From the NCBI RefSeq assembly GCF_018842675.1, contig NZ_JAGTWO010000004.1, positions 744,001-808,000 of the forward strand: 64,000 bases of DNA, in the 5' to 3' direction. The position numbers were made by a program, and so were the translations under genes. The notes beneath the pieces are model-generated. The model searched no databases, was not told where the DNA came from, and saw nothing but the letters and a program-made list of their open reading frames with translations. Position 1 is the stretch's first letter. Every line of letters begins with the position of its first letter. This stretch comes from Candidatus Pantoea bituminis. GTDB lineage: Bacteria; Pseudomonadota; Gammaproteobacteria; Enterobacterales; Enterobacteriaceae. This document shows positions 41,228 through 49,937 of this stretch, in pieces.

Positions 41228-41914
41228 TCAGATTTCTGTTGCCTGGCCAGGATGATGCGGTTTACCGGCTAAGTAGGCGGCGCGGAATTGCTCGAAATGG
41301 TTAAGTAGTGCATCGGCTGCGAATCGATCTCCTGCTTGTTCAAGCAGCGCTGCCGCCACTTCGGCGGTACAGTGTTGCCCCTCGCCGTGCGCTTCACGCA
41401 GGGTATAACGCGACGGCGTGCTGACATTGAGCGACATCACCGGCAACGTATCCAGCCACGGACTTTTGCGGAACATTTTACGCGCTTCGCTCCAGGTACC
41501 ATCCAGCATAATAAACAGTGGCGGTTTACCGCTCAGCGGCGGGGCAGTTAACACTTCGCGGTCAGGATCAGCATAGGCAGCAGGAAAAACCACCAGCGGT
41601 TGATACATGGGATTAGCCACGGCTTGCAGTAATAACGGATCCGGTTCGATGCGCGACCAACCAAAAGCCTGCGTTTCCGGCAGAATATCGGCAATCAAAC
41701 GCCCGGTATTACTTGGTTTCATCGGTTCCGTATCAAACATCACCAGACAAAAGCGGCTGCGTGCCGTTTGTGGCTGGATTGAGGAGCAGAGGCAGAGTTT
41801 TTCTGGCAACAGGCAACCCTGACAGCGCAACACGCGGTTACCGCGAGCGAGAAAAGGGCGCGTGGCGCGCGCCAGGCGTTGAGTACGCAGGCGTAAAACG
41901 GCGTTATCAGACAT
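41228..41914 (-). CDS. tapT: tRNA-uridine aminocarboxypropyltransferase TapT (DTW domain)
   Basis: A 228-residue DTW-domain protein (YfiP). E. coli TapT makes acp3U47 in several tRNAs, using SAM as donor. An N-terminal zinc-binding set CQGCLLPEKLCLCS is followed by FDTEPMKPSNTGRLIADILP and the DTW signature MLDGTWSEARKMFRKSPWLDTLPVMSL. The C-terminal CTAEVAAALLEQAGD block is also typical. Same order as E. coli: trxC, tapT, patZ. Confidence 0.94.
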   Translation of the reverse strand: MSDNAVLRLRTQRLARATRPFLARGNRVLRCQGCLLPEKLCLCSSIQPQTARSRFCLVMFDTEPMKPSNTGRLIADILPETQAFGWSRIEPDPLLLQAVANPMYQPLVVFPAAYADPDREVLTAPPLSGKPPLFIMLDGTWSEARKMFRKSPWLDTLPVMSLNVSTPSRYTLREAHGEGQHCTAEVAAALLEQAGDRFAADALLNHFEQFRAAYLAGKPHHPGQATEI

Positions 41915-41960
41915 GATTATTCGGGACAGGAAAAACGTCAGTGTAATCGAAGCGCAACAG

Positions 41961-41990
41961 AAAAGGAAAAGGCCAGCGTGGCTGGCCTTT
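41961..41990 (-). terminator. trxC terminator
   Basis: On the minus strand GGCCAGC/GCTGGCC stem with CAC loop, followed by UUUUCC, six bases after the trxC stop. Confidence 0.85.
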
Positions 41991-41995
41991 GAGGA

Positions 41996-42415
41996 TTAAA
42001 GCGATTCGTCGAGCCATTCATTAAACGGCGCTTTTGGCATTGCACCGTTAAGCATGTCAACCATTTCGCCTTTCTTAAACAGCATAATAGTAGGAATGCT
42101 GCGAATGCGGAAACGCGCGCTAAGCGCAGGTTCGGCTTCGGTGTTAACTTTAATAAAGCGCACTTGTCCGCTTCGTTCACCGGCAACATCTTTGAATACC
42201 GGCGCAAAGTTCACGCAAGGCCCGCACCAGGGGGCCCAAAAATCGACGACAACCGGCAAATCATCTTGCAGATACTTGTCTAGCGTGGCAGCAGTAGCGC
42301 TAATCACTTCGCCATTAAATAACGCGGTGCCGCAGCGACCACATGTTGCTCCATCGGCAAGTCGTTCTTGCGGAACGCGATTGGTTGCCTGGCAGGAAGC
42401 ACATACCGTATTCAT
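41996..42415 (-). CDS. trxC: Thioredoxin 2
   Basis: A 139-residue thioredoxin 2 (E. coli length). It adds an N-terminal zinc ribbon, Cys5/Cys8/Cys25/Cys28, to a thioredoxin fold with the active site WCGPC (Cys64, Cys67). It reduces ribonucleotide reductase and other disulfides and is part of the oxidative stress response in E. coli (OxyR). [14 protein letters not shown] context ([10 protein letters not shown]) and the cis-proline [10 protein letters not shown] are present. Divergent from yfiF. Confidence 0.97.
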   Translation of the reverse strand: MNTVCASCQATNRVPQERLADGATCGRCGTALFNGEVISATAATLDKYLQDDLPVVVDFWAPWCGPCVNFAPVFKDVAGERSGQVRFIKVNTEAEPALSARFRIRSIPTIMLFKKGEMVDMLNGAMPKAPFNEWLDESL

Positions 42416-42574
42416 AGGAACCTCTGAGGTTGGAACGTGTCAGTCTGGTATTTATTGTCCATTATGAAAGGGGTAACAGAACCGCTCAATTTGGATTTCC
42501 CAATAGGTTCAATAGTTGATAGCTAAGCGCCAGCACATCAGGTAATCTTCGCGCTCTCAATGCAGGAGGAACAA

Positions 42575-43804
42575 ATGAACGACGAATTTAAAGGCAAAAG
42601 TGGTAAGGTCAAAGTGATGTATGTGCGTGGCGAGGACGATAAAAGTGCACGTGCACCCAATCCTCGTACAGGCAAAGGTGGCCGTCCCGCTGCCCGCCAG
42701 GAAGATACTCGTCGTTCTTCTGGTCCCCGCACTGAACGTAATGAAGGCCGCTCTTCAGGTCCACGCAATGACCGTAATGAAGGCCGTTCTTCCGGTCCAT
42801 ATGGTGACCGCAGCGAAGCGCGTCCTTCTGGCCCTCGCAGTGACCGTAATGAAGGCCGCTCTTCAGGCCCGCGCAACGACCGCAACGAAGGTCGCTCTTC
42901 AGGTGCACGCAATGACCGTTTCGACGACAGCCGTAAACCACGCGGTGGCGGCGAAGATTCACCTTGGCGTACCATTTCCCGTCCGCCGTCTGCTTCAACT
43001 GAAGCAGCAGATGACAAACCCGATCACGGCGGCATCAGCGGTAAAAGTTTTGTCGATCCAGAACAGATTCGCCGTCAGCGTTTAGAAGAGACGCGTGTTT
43101 ATGGTGAAAACGCTTGTCAGGCGCTGTTCCAGAGCCGCCCGGAAGCGATTGTACGCGCCTGGTTTGTTCAGGAAGTGACGCCGCGTTTCCGTGAAGCGCT
43201 GCGCTGGTTAGCGGCAAATCGCAAAGCCTACCATGTAGTAGAAGATGCTGAGATCACCAAAGCTTCAGGCACTGAACATCATGGCGGCGTTTGTTTCCTG
43301 ATTAAAAAACGCATGGGCATGGCGGTATCAGAGTGGTTGAGCAAAGCCGATGAAAAAGATTGCATCTTAGCGTTGGAAGATGTCAGCAACCCACACAACC
43401 TCGGCGGCATTATGCGAAGCTGCGCGCACTTCGGTGTGAAAGGTGTGCTGGTGAATGATGCTTCGCTGCTGGAATCGGGTGCGGCTGTTCGCACCGCGGA
43501 AGGCGGAGCAGAGCACGTGCAATCCATCAGTGCTTATTCCTTCAACGAAGGACTTGAAGCGTTCCGTAAAGCCGGTTACACCATTGTCACGACGTCAAGT
43601 CATGAAGGTACGCCATTGGCGAAGGCTAAATTGCCGGCCAAAATGGTGTTGGTATTGGGCCAGGAGCGCGAAGGCTTGTCGGACAGTGCTTTCCAGCAGG
43701 GCGACATGAGTGTGTCAATCGGCGGAACCGGTAACGTTGAAAGCCTCAACGTCTCGGTTGCGACCGGCGTATTGCTCGCCGAATGGTGGCGTCAAAACGC
43801 ATAA
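42575..43804 (+). CDS. yfiF: SpoU/TrmH-family RNA methyltransferase YfiF with expanded repeat region
   Basis: A 409-residue SPOUT methyltransferase (345 in E. coli). The N-terminal [13 protein letters not shown] segment is followed by a disordered basic region with six tandem 12-residue units (about residues 47-118) of the form [12 protein letters not shown]. The SpoU substrate domain begins about residue 145 ([43 protein letters not shown]), then the knot: [35 protein letters not shown] and [19 protein letters not shown]. The rRNA or tRNA target is not established. The ATG at 42575 follows AGGAGGA. The repeat accounts for the extra length over E. coli. Confidence 0.92.
   Translation: MNDEFKGKSGKVKVMYVRGEDDKSARAPNPRTGKGGRPAARQEDTRRSSGPRTERNEGRSSGPRNDRNEGRSSGPYGDRSEARPSGPRSDRNEGRSSGPRNDRNEGRSSGARNDRFDDSRKPRGGGEDSPWRTISRPPSASTEAADDKPDHGGISGKSFVDPEQIRRQRLEETRVYGENACQALFQSRPEAIVRAWFVQEVTPRFREALRWLAANRKAYHVVEDAEITKASGTEHHGGVCFLIKKRMGMAVSEWLSKADEKDCILALEDVSNPHNLGGIMRSCAHFGVKGVLVNDASLLESGAAVRTAEGGAEHVQSISAYSFNEGLEAFRKAGYTIVTTSSHEGTPLAKAKLPAKMVLVLGQEREGLSDSAFQQGDMSVSIGGTGNVESLNVSVATGVLLAEWWRQNA
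42713..42928 (+). repeat. Six tandem 36-bp repeats inside yfiF
   Basis: Six head-to-tail 36-base units, each encoding a 12-residue Arg/Ser/Gly-rich unit. Units 2 and 5 match at protein level; units 3 and 6 are the most diverged. The repeat stays in frame, so unit number can change without breaking yfiF. Confidence 0.9.
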
Positions 43805-43832
43805 AAAAACGGGCCGAAAGGCCCGTTTTGCT
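43803..43832. terminator. Bidirectional terminator yfiF/emrB
   Basis: CGGGCC/GGCCCG stem with GAAA tetraloop flanked by A7 and T-rich sequence, between convergent genes. Confidence 0.92.
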
Positions 43833-43839
43833 TTTAGCG

Positions 43840-45375
43840 TTAGTGCGCACCGCCGCCACCGCCACCCGCACCAAAAGGTGGACGCGCAAACCAAATCAGC
43901 ACCAGCAGAATCAAAAATACGCCCGCCGATGCCCAGAAAATCTCGTTTGCCGAGATGATCAATCCCTGATTGGTAATTTGCTGCGCGATATAAGCTGACG
44001 CTTGCTGATGTGTCATGCCCATACTTTCCAACTTATCGTACATCTGCTGCGAATTAACATTATATGGCGTTACAGATTCCGACAAATAGCTGTGATGCAT
44101 GGATTCGCGATCGGTCCACAGGGTAGTGGTAATCGACGTGCCAATCGAGCCCGCTAGCGTTCGGACAAAGTTCGACAGACTTGAGGCTGCCGCCAGTCGA
44201 TCCGGCGTTAAACCCGACAAAGTAATCGTCGTCAGCGGCATAAAGAAGCACGCTACCGCAAAGCCCTGAATAAACTGCGGCCATGCCGATGCGCCAAAAT
44301 CCATGCCTGGTTCGAACGTGTATGCACGCCAGTAAAAACAGACGGCATACATAATAAAGCTAAAGGTCACCAGACGACGCATATCCAGCTTATGGGCAAA
44401 GCGGCCAATAATTGGCGACAGGATAACCGGGATAATCCCGACCGGCGCTGACGCCAGTCCTGCCCAGGTTGCCGTGTAGCCATATACCTCCTGCAATAGC
44501 TGCGGCAGCAAAACAATCGAGCCGAAGTAGAGCATGTAAGCCAGGCTAATCGACAAACAGCCGATAGTGAAATTACGTGATTTAAACAAGGACAAATCGA
44601 CTATTGGATGGTCGTCAGTCAGCTCCCAAACCAGTAGCACCGCTAAGGCAATCACCGCCACAACGGCTAGCACAATGATCTCCGTTGAGCTAAACCAGTC
44701 GAGCTCTTTGCCGCGATCCAGCATCACCTGCAAACAACCAATGCCGACTACTAACAACACTAACCCGACCATATCAATAGGACGGATTTCGGTTTTGGTT
44801 TCGCGGCCACGCAAGGTTTGCAGCGTTAACATCACCACTACCGCCCCAATCGGCACGTTAATGAAGAAGATCCAACCCCAATGATAATTGTCACTGATCC
44901 AGCCACCGAGAATCGGGCCACAAATAGGGGCCACGATCACCGTCATCGCCCACAGCGACAGCGCGATACTGCGCTTCGCCGGAGGGTAATTACTCAGTAG
45001 CAAACTTTGCGACAGCGGAATCAGCGGGCCAGCAACAATGCCTTGAATCACGCGGAAGAAAATCAGCATTTCCAGGCTTTCTGACATGCCGCACGCCCAA
45101 GAGGCGATAGCAAACAGGATGGTTGCCCAGGTGAACAGCTTCACTTCACCAATGCGTTTTGCCAGCCAGCCGGTAATCGGGATCGAGATAGCGTTTGCCA
45201 CCCCGAACGAGGTAATAACCCATGTGCCTTGAGAGTTCGAGGCGCCGAGATTACCGGCGATAGTAGGAATAGCCACGTTAGCAATGGTCGAGTCCAGTAC
45301 CTGCATGAACGTCGCCAGCGACAACGCGATGGTCATTAAGACCAGCGGCATCCCTTCAAGCGGTTTTTGTGCCAT
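43840..45375 (-). CDS. emrB: Multidrug efflux MFS transporter EmrB
   Basis: A 511-residue DHA2-family (14-TM) proton antiporter. With EmrA and TolC it expels hydrophobic compounds such as CCCP and nalidixic acid. Seen: FMQVLDSTIANVAIPTIAGNLGAS (TM1 motif), GTWVITSFGVANAISIPITGWLAKRIGEVKLF, IQGIVAGPLIPLSQSLLL, WAMTVIVAPICGPILGGWISDNYHWGWIFFINVPIG (motif C), and a glycine-rich C-terminus. It follows emrA by 16 bases and ends at the terminator shared with yfiF. Confidence 0.97.
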   Translation of the reverse strand: MAQKPLEGMPLVLMTIALSLATFMQVLDSTIANVAIPTIAGNLGASNSQGTWVITSFGVANAISIPITGWLAKRIGEVKLFTWATILFAIASWACGMSESLEMLIFFRVIQGIVAGPLIPLSQSLLLSNYPPAKRSIALSLWAMTVIVAPICGPILGGWISDNYHWGWIFFINVPIGAVVVMLTLQTLRGRETKTEIRPIDMVGLVLLVVGIGCLQVMLDRGKELDWFSSTEIIVLAVVAVIALAVLLVWELTDDHPIVDLSLFKSRNFTIGCLSISLAYMLYFGSIVLLPQLLQEVYGYTATWAGLASAPVGIIPVILSPIIGRFAHKLDMRRLVTFSFIMYAVCFYWRAYTFEPGMDFGASAWPQFIQGFAVACFFMPLTTITLSGLTPDRLAAASSLSNFVRTLAGSIGTSITTTLWTDRESMHHSYLSESVTPYNVNSQQMYDKLESMGMTHQQASAYIAQQITNQGLIISANEIFWASAGVFLILLVLIWFARPPFGAGGGGGGAH

Positions 45376-45391
45376 TACAGCCTCCGCATCA

Positions 45392-46564
45392 TCATCCGGC
45401 GTTGGCGCGGACGATATCGGTGATCAGCTGATTAACCGGCATGAGGTCAATCGCCAGCGCATTACTGCTGTAAGCCGCTTGTTGGCGTACGCTGGTGGCC
45501 AGCGCACTGCCGCCCGTCACGCTGGTATCCACTTTCACCAAAGTTGAAAGGCCAATACGCAGCGGATGTTGAGCAATATCTTGCTGATTCAGCTCGATAC
45601 GTACCGGCAGACGCTGAACCACTTTGATCCAGTTCCCGGTTGCGTTCTGCGCGGGCAACAGCGAAAAGGCGCTGCCGGTGCCCATATCAAGCCCCACAAC
45701 TTTGCCGTGATAAACCACTTCATCGCCATAAATATCAGCGACCACGGTGGCGGGCTGGCCGATACGCACGCCTGCCAGCTGAGTCTCTTTAAAGTTGGCA
45801 TCCACCCACAAATTGGTGGCAGGCACCACTGCCATTAACGGCGTGCTGGTGCTGATCTGTGAACCAACTTGCACGCTACGACGCGAAACATATCCATCCA
45901 TTGGGCTACGAATATCGGTACGCTGCAACGCCAACCAGGCATCACGTAGCTCTGCGGCGCTCTGTTTTACCGCTGGCTGGTTTTCCAGCGAGGTCTGGAG
46001 AATCATCGCCTGATTCGCGTTGTATTGCTGTTCAGCGACATCGAGCTGTGCTTTGGCTGTGGCTACTGCATCACGCGAGTGTTGCAGCTCTTCACGACCA
46101 ATCAGGTTAGAAGCGCCTAGCGGTTCGCGGCGCTTCAGATCGGCTTCGGCTTGCTGCAAAGCAGTTTGCTGTAGCTTGATGCTGGCTTGGTATTGTTTGC
46201 CGTTAATCATCAGCTGATGCGTTTGACGTACGCTGGTGGCTAACGCCGTTTGCGCTTTTTCAAATGCCTGTTCGGCATCAGTTTTATCCAGCGAAACCAG
46301 CACATCTCCTTTTTTGACGAAATCAGTGTCGTCGAACCACACTTTATTCACGCTACCTGAAACCTGTGCCATCACCTGCACCTGGTTACCGGCAACATAA
46401 GCGTCATCTGTTTCCTGATAGTGACGCAGCACCAAAAACCAATAAACCAGCCACGCAATACCGATCAGCACAAAGATGATCGCCAGCCCTGTTAGCACAA
46501 CTTTGCGCTTTTTCTTTTTATTTCCAGGCTGTTGCGGGCTTTGTGCTTCTGCCGTTGCACTCAT
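45392..46564 (-). CDS. emrA: Multidrug efflux membrane fusion protein EmrA
   Basis: A 390-residue HlyD-type periplasmic adaptor, the E. coli length. One N-terminal membrane segment (about 27-48), the lipoyl halves (DDAYVAGNQVQVMAQVSGSVNKVWFDDTDFVKKGDVLVSLD and DIRSPMDGYVSRRSVQVGSQIS), a long alpha-hairpin coiled coil (about 90-205), and the beta barrel (VVPATNLWVDANFKETQL, GLDMGTGSAFSLLPAQNATGNWIKVVQRLPVRIEL). The ATG at 46564 has GGAGAACGAC before it and is preferred over one 21 bases upstream. Co-transcribed with emrB, under EmrR control. Confidence 0.96.
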   Translation of the reverse strand: MSATAEAQSPQQPGNKKKKRKVVLTGLAIIFVLIGIAWLVYWFLVLRHYQETDDAYVAGNQVQVMAQVSGSVNKVWFDDTDFVKKGDVLVSLDKTDAEQAFEKAQTALATSVRQTHQLMINGKQYQASIKLQQTALQQAEADLKRREPLGASNLIGREELQHSRDAVATAKAQLDVAEQQYNANQAMILQTSLENQPAVKQSAAELRDAWLALQRTDIRSPMDGYVSRRSVQVGSQISTSTPLMAVVPATNLWVDANFKETQLAGVRIGQPATVVADIYGDEVVYHGKVVGLDMGTGSAFSLLPAQNATGNWIKVVQRLPVRIELNQQDIAQHPLRIGLSTLVKVDTSVTGGSALATSVRQQAAYSSNALAIDLMPVNQLITDIVRANAG

Positions 46565-46633
46565 GTCGTTCTCCACGTTTTCCATTTAACCGGGGTGCGG
46601 GGATCCCTTCTCGCAGACGCCCGAGTCGAAAAA

Positions 46634-46653
46634 AGCCAGCGACTGAGCGCTGG
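46634..46653 (-). promoter_or_regulatory. Stem-loop between emrR and emrA
   Basis: GCCAGCG/CGCTGGC inverted repeat with a 6-base loop in the 150-base emrR-emrA gap. No U-run on the minus strand, so it may be an mRNA stability or processing element. Function unknown. Confidence 0.4.
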
Positions 46654-46714
46654 CCTGATAAAAAGGGGATTAAAATAACGGTTTCGAAGGGTGATTGTGT
46701 CGCACTTCTTGCTA

Positions 46715-47245
46715 TTAGCGCGACAGCGAGGCGATAAGCTGATCTTCGTCCATTTTATCTAAGCGGTTAAGCAACTTACGGGTAATCCCTTCCAGTTGTG
46801 ACTTCTCATCTACCGACAAAGAAGACCACAAATATTGCAGGCTTTGATGCTGTGGCGGCAGAACCTGTCGCAGGAAGTCATTGCCTTTTTCGGTCAGATG
46901 CAGGTGCAGGCAACGGCGATCGTGTTCGCTTTCACGACGTTCAATCCAGCCGCGCTTTTCCAGCTCATCGGCAATGCGCGTAGCATTGGTGCGCGACGAG
47001 CCCAGCGCTGAGCTGAGTTCTGAGGGTTGGATGCTCTGGTTTTCTTGCGCATCCAGCGTAATCAGCGCCATAAACAAGGTTTCGTTAATTCCCTGCGCCT
47101 TGAGCATTTTGTTGCGGTTGTCTAACAGCTTTCCCTGCATGTGCATACACAGGCGCGTCAGAATGATCTCCTGCAACGGGAAATCTTTATGGCGGTTAGC
47201 ACGGATGTTTAGCATCTGTTCAATGGGAGTAAACGAACTTTCCAT
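46715..47245 (-). CDS. emrR: MarR-family repressor EmrR (MprA)
   Basis: A 176-residue MarR-type winged-helix regulator, the E. coli length. It represses emrRAB and is released by ligands such as salicylate, DNP and CCCP. N-terminal [60 protein letters not shown], the recognition helix [32 protein letters not shown] and the wing [15 protein letters not shown]. First gene of emrR-emrA-emrB, with a possible promoter in the AT-rich stretch 47250-47300. Confidence 0.97.
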   Translation of the reverse strand: MESSFTPIEQMLNIRANRHKDFPLQEIILTRLCMHMQGKLLDNRNKMLKAQGINETLFMALITLDAQENQSIQPSELSSALGSSRTNATRIADELEKRGWIERRESEHDRRCLHLHLTEKGNDFLRQVLPPQHQSLQYLWSSLSVDEKSQLEGITRKLLNRLDKMDEDQLIASLSR

Positions 47246-47555
47246 TTAAAAAACCTCACTAATTGCAACTAGTATAATAACTATGGTGACAGAATAATCG
47301 GGGTCATATTTTCCGCTGGTGATTGGGAACGATCACACTGTCAACATCGGGTGATTCCAGGTCTATCCCTGACCTTGGGCGCGAAACCCGCGCCCGCTGC
47401 GCCAAACAGCGGCAGCATGCGCTATCAAAACGGTGCGAAAGCAAATAATTTCGCGAGAAAAAATAACTTTAGTGAATAGCTTTATGCCTAACAATAACAA
47501 AGCCAATCAAATGTGACCAGACACAACCAAAAGTTTGGTGGCGCTTTTACGTTTC
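47246..47555. other. Intergenic region between emrR and the ygaY-like gene
   Basis: 310 bases. The AT-rich first 60 bases upstream of emrR probably hold its promoter and EmrR operator. A 7-bp GC-rich stem (47377-47383 with 47389-47395) has no U-run and may end the ygaY-like transcript on the minus strand. No gene seen. Confidence 0.5.
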
Positions 47556-48734
47556 CTAAACATTCTCAAAACGGTGCCCACGCCACCAAATCAAAAGGTT
47601 CACTAATGTCATTAAGGCACCTGCAGCACAGACGCCATACCAACCCGCAAGATGGTAAGCATTGGCTGACAAGAGTGAACCGAAGGCACCACCGATAAAA
47701 TAGCTGGTCATGTAACCGGCGTTGAGGCGATTACGTGCCTCCGGCTTTTGCGCATAAATTACGCTTTGATTGGTGATGTGAACGGCTTGCACAGCCAGAT
47801 CGAGCAGCAAAATGCCGATAATCAGCGCAGTAAGATAATGTGCTCCCAACGCAATAGCGGCCCACGATGCCAGCATGATCAGTAGGCCAGCGCTGGTCGT
47901 GAGTTTTGCTTTGCCTTTATCGGCTAACGCACCGGCCTGACGTGCCGCCAGTGCACCTGCCGCGCCAACCAAACCCAGCAGACCTATCTGGCTTTCCGAA
48001 AAATTGTAAGGTGGCGAAGAGAGCAGAAATGCCATCGAAGTCCACATTACACTGAAGTTCGCGAAAGAGAGGCAACCGGTATAAGCGCGGGTGCGAATCA
48101 CCCGATTTTCAGCATATAAACGGAAAATGGACCGTAACAGTTGAGGATAATTCAGCGAAACCGATTGCCTGGCCGATGGCAAAAAGCGCCACAAGGCCAC
48201 GGCCATCAGCGCCATTAAGAGGCTGGCGGTCCAGTAAACGGTACGCCATCCGCCAAACTGCGTTAATAAACCTGCAACAGTTCGCGCCAGCAAAATGCCT
48301 AACAACAGGCCGCTCATTACCGTGCCGACAATTTTCCCGCGCCGATCTGGATCGGCCAACGTGGCGGCCAGTGGCACCAGAATTTGTGCGACCACCGAAA
48401 ACAGGCCAGTAATCAACGTACCGAGCAGTAACAAGGCAAACGAAGAGGAGAGGGCCGTGATCACCATGCCGCCTGCGGCCAGCAAACTCATGACAACGAT
48501 CAGTCCGCGCCGCTCCAGCATGTCGCCCAGCGGAACCAGCAGCAGTAATCCGCAGGCATAGCCGAGTTGTGCGACTGTCACGATAAATCCCGCTAGATTG
48601 ACTGAGAGATCAAACTGTTGAGCAATGGTATGAAGCAGAGGCTGCACATAATAATTGCTAGCAACCGACAAACCTGTAGCGACCGACATTAGCAGGACTA
48701 ATGCAGGCGTTAAGCGCTGGCGGGAAGCATTCAT
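47556..48734 (-). CDS. ygaY: MFS transporter, YgaY-like (intact)
   Basis: A 392-residue, 12-TM MFS transporter of the DHA1/arabinose-efflux type. Motif A-like LGDMLERRGLIVVMSL and RQAGALADKGKAKL, N-terminal SVATGLSVASNYYVQPLLHTIAQQFDLSVNLAGFIVTVAQLGYACGLLLLVPLGD. In E. coli K-12 the gene in this position between proX and emrR, ygaY, is a pseudogene; here the frame is open from ATG to stop with no break. Substrate unknown. Assigned to ygaY by position and family, not by alignment. Confidence 0.8.
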   Translation of the reverse strand: MNASRQRLTPALVLLMSVATGLSVASNYYVQPLLHTIAQQFDLSVNLAGFIVTVAQLGYACGLLLLVPLGDMLERRGLIVVMSLLAAGGMVITALSSSFALLLLGTLITGLFSVVAQILVPLAATLADPDRRGKIVGTVMSGLLLGILLARTVAGLLTQFGGWRTVYWTASLLMALMAVALWRFLPSARQSVSLNYPQLLRSIFRLYAENRVIRTRAYTGCLSFANFSVMWTSMAFLLSSPPYNFSESQIGLLGLVGAAGALAARQAGALADKGKAKLTTSAGLLIMLASWAAIALGAHYLTALIIGILLLDLAVQAVHITNQSVIYAQKPEARNRLNAGYMTSYFIGGAFGSLLSANAYHLAGWYGVCAAGALMTLVNLLIWWRGHRFENV

Positions 48735-48832
48735 TGAGGGGAACGGTGGGTAATAATCATAATGAGTTAATAGTAACTCAAAAAACTATTTCAATGTTGT
48801 GTTAATTAACAGGACATACCAGTGGAAAAAGA

Positions 48833-48860
48833 TCAAAAAAGGGCGGAAAGTTCCGCCCTT
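48833..48860 (-). terminator. proU operon terminator after proX
   Basis: AAGGGCGGAA/TTCCGCCCTT inverted repeat followed on the minus strand by U6; 18 bases after proX. Confidence 0.9.
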
Positions 48861-48877
48861 GATCGTTTTGTGGCTTT

Positions 48878-49876
48878 TTATTTAGCAGCAGCCTGGGCAT
48901 CGGTTACCCATTTATCAAATTCAGCCTGATGGCCTTTGATCCAACCATCAACGTGACCATTGATAGCATCTTCAGAAGATTGTCCATCGTGCATGGCGGC
49001 ATTTTCTGCGTTGATATCGGCCAGCGGCAGTTTCATTTCGGAGAACAGTTTCGCGGCGGCTGGGTTTTTCTCAGCCCAGGCTTTGTTTGCCACGATATGC
49101 ATGGTGTTCACCGGGAAGCCGTAGTTTGAGCCATTCGGTAACTTGGTATCGACATTTTTCTGTTCACCCGGCATGGATGAAAAAGGCACCTGTAACCACA
49201 CCACATCACGGCCTGGTTTTAATACATCGCTGACCCAATACGGTGTCCAGGTATAATAGAGAACCGGTTTACCCTGCTTGAAGCGCGTGATGGTGTCGGC
49301 AATCATCGCAGAGTAATTACCTTGGTTGTGCTCCACCGTATTGCTCAGGCCGAAGGCATTGATCTGATGATTGATGACCGCTTCGCAGCCCCAGCCCGGT
49401 GTGCAGCCTGTCATATCGGCTTTGCCGTCACCATTGGTATCGAAAAGCTTGGCAATCTTCGGATCTTTCAACTGCTCAATATTTGTAATGTGGTGCTGTT
49501 CAGCTGTTTTCTTGTCAATCAGGTAGCCTTGCGCGGCACCTGTAACATAGGTTCCTGCCCGATAAAATTTTGCATCGCCGCCAGCCGCTTTATACATATC
49601 ATCATGCAGCGGTTTCCAGTTGGTCGCGATGAATGTGGCATCGCCCGCAGCAATGGTGGTATAGCCAACGTTGTAATCGACTTCACTCGGTTTTTCGACG
49701 GTGTAACCCAGTTTTTCTAACGCACGGCTAACCAGCAGTGTCTGAAAAGTCTCTTCAGAAATGGTGCTTTGAACCGGTTTAACTGTAATGCCTTTGCCTG
49801 GCAGGTCGGCAGCGGAGACGTGTGAAACGGCGAAAGTCGTTAACACGGCGGCGAGCAGAGGAGCTGTCTTGCGCAT
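48878..49876 (-). CDS. proX: Glycine betaine/proline betaine-binding protein ProX
   Basis: A 332-residue periplasmic binding protein of the ProU ABC importer. The signal peptide [23 protein letters not shown] is followed by mature [38 protein letters not shown]. The betaine-binding box shows conserved tryptophans ([36 protein letters not shown]). The start at 49876 is preferred over an ATG two codons earlier, because AAGGA lies 6 bases before it but directly touches the first ATG. A stem-loop lies between proW and proX. Confidence 0.96.
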   Translation of the reverse strand: MRKTAPLLAAVLTTFAVSHVSAADLPGKGITVKPVQSTISEETFQTLLVSRALEKLGYTVEKPSEVDYNVGYTTIAAGDATFIATNWKPLHDDMYKAAGGDAKFYRAGTYVTGAAQGYLIDKKTAEQHHITNIEQLKDPKIAKLFDTNGDGKADMTGCTPGWGCEAVINHQINAFGLSNTVEHNQGNYSAMIADTITRFKQGKPVLYYTWTPYWVSDVLKPGRDVVWLQVPFSSMPGEQKNVDTKLPNGSNYGFPVNTMHIVANKAWAEKNPAAAKLFSEMKLPLADINAENAAMHDGQSSEDAINGHVDGWIKGHQAEFDKWVTDAQAAAK

Positions 49877-49911
49877 AGTCATTCCTTATTTTTAGGTGTC
49901 GCTTCAAGGCT

Positions 49912-49930
49912 GGCGGCACAGCGTGCCGCC
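49912..49930 (-). promoter_or_regulatory. Stem-loop in the proW-proX gap
   Basis: Perfect 8-bp GC-rich inverted repeat (49912-49919 with 49923-49930) with a 3-base loop, between the proW stop and the proX ribosome site. No U-run. It may protect the proX mRNA or set the higher output of ProX relative to ProV/W; inference. Confidence 0.5.
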
Positions 49931-49937
49931 CGAAAAA

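Noticed and set aside
42538..43085. Long antisense and alternate-frame open frames over the yfiF repeat (repetitive Leu/Arg/Ser-rich products)
   Set aside because: They are by-products of the 36-base repeat, whose length keeps all frames open; only the yfiF frame continues into a recognised domain.
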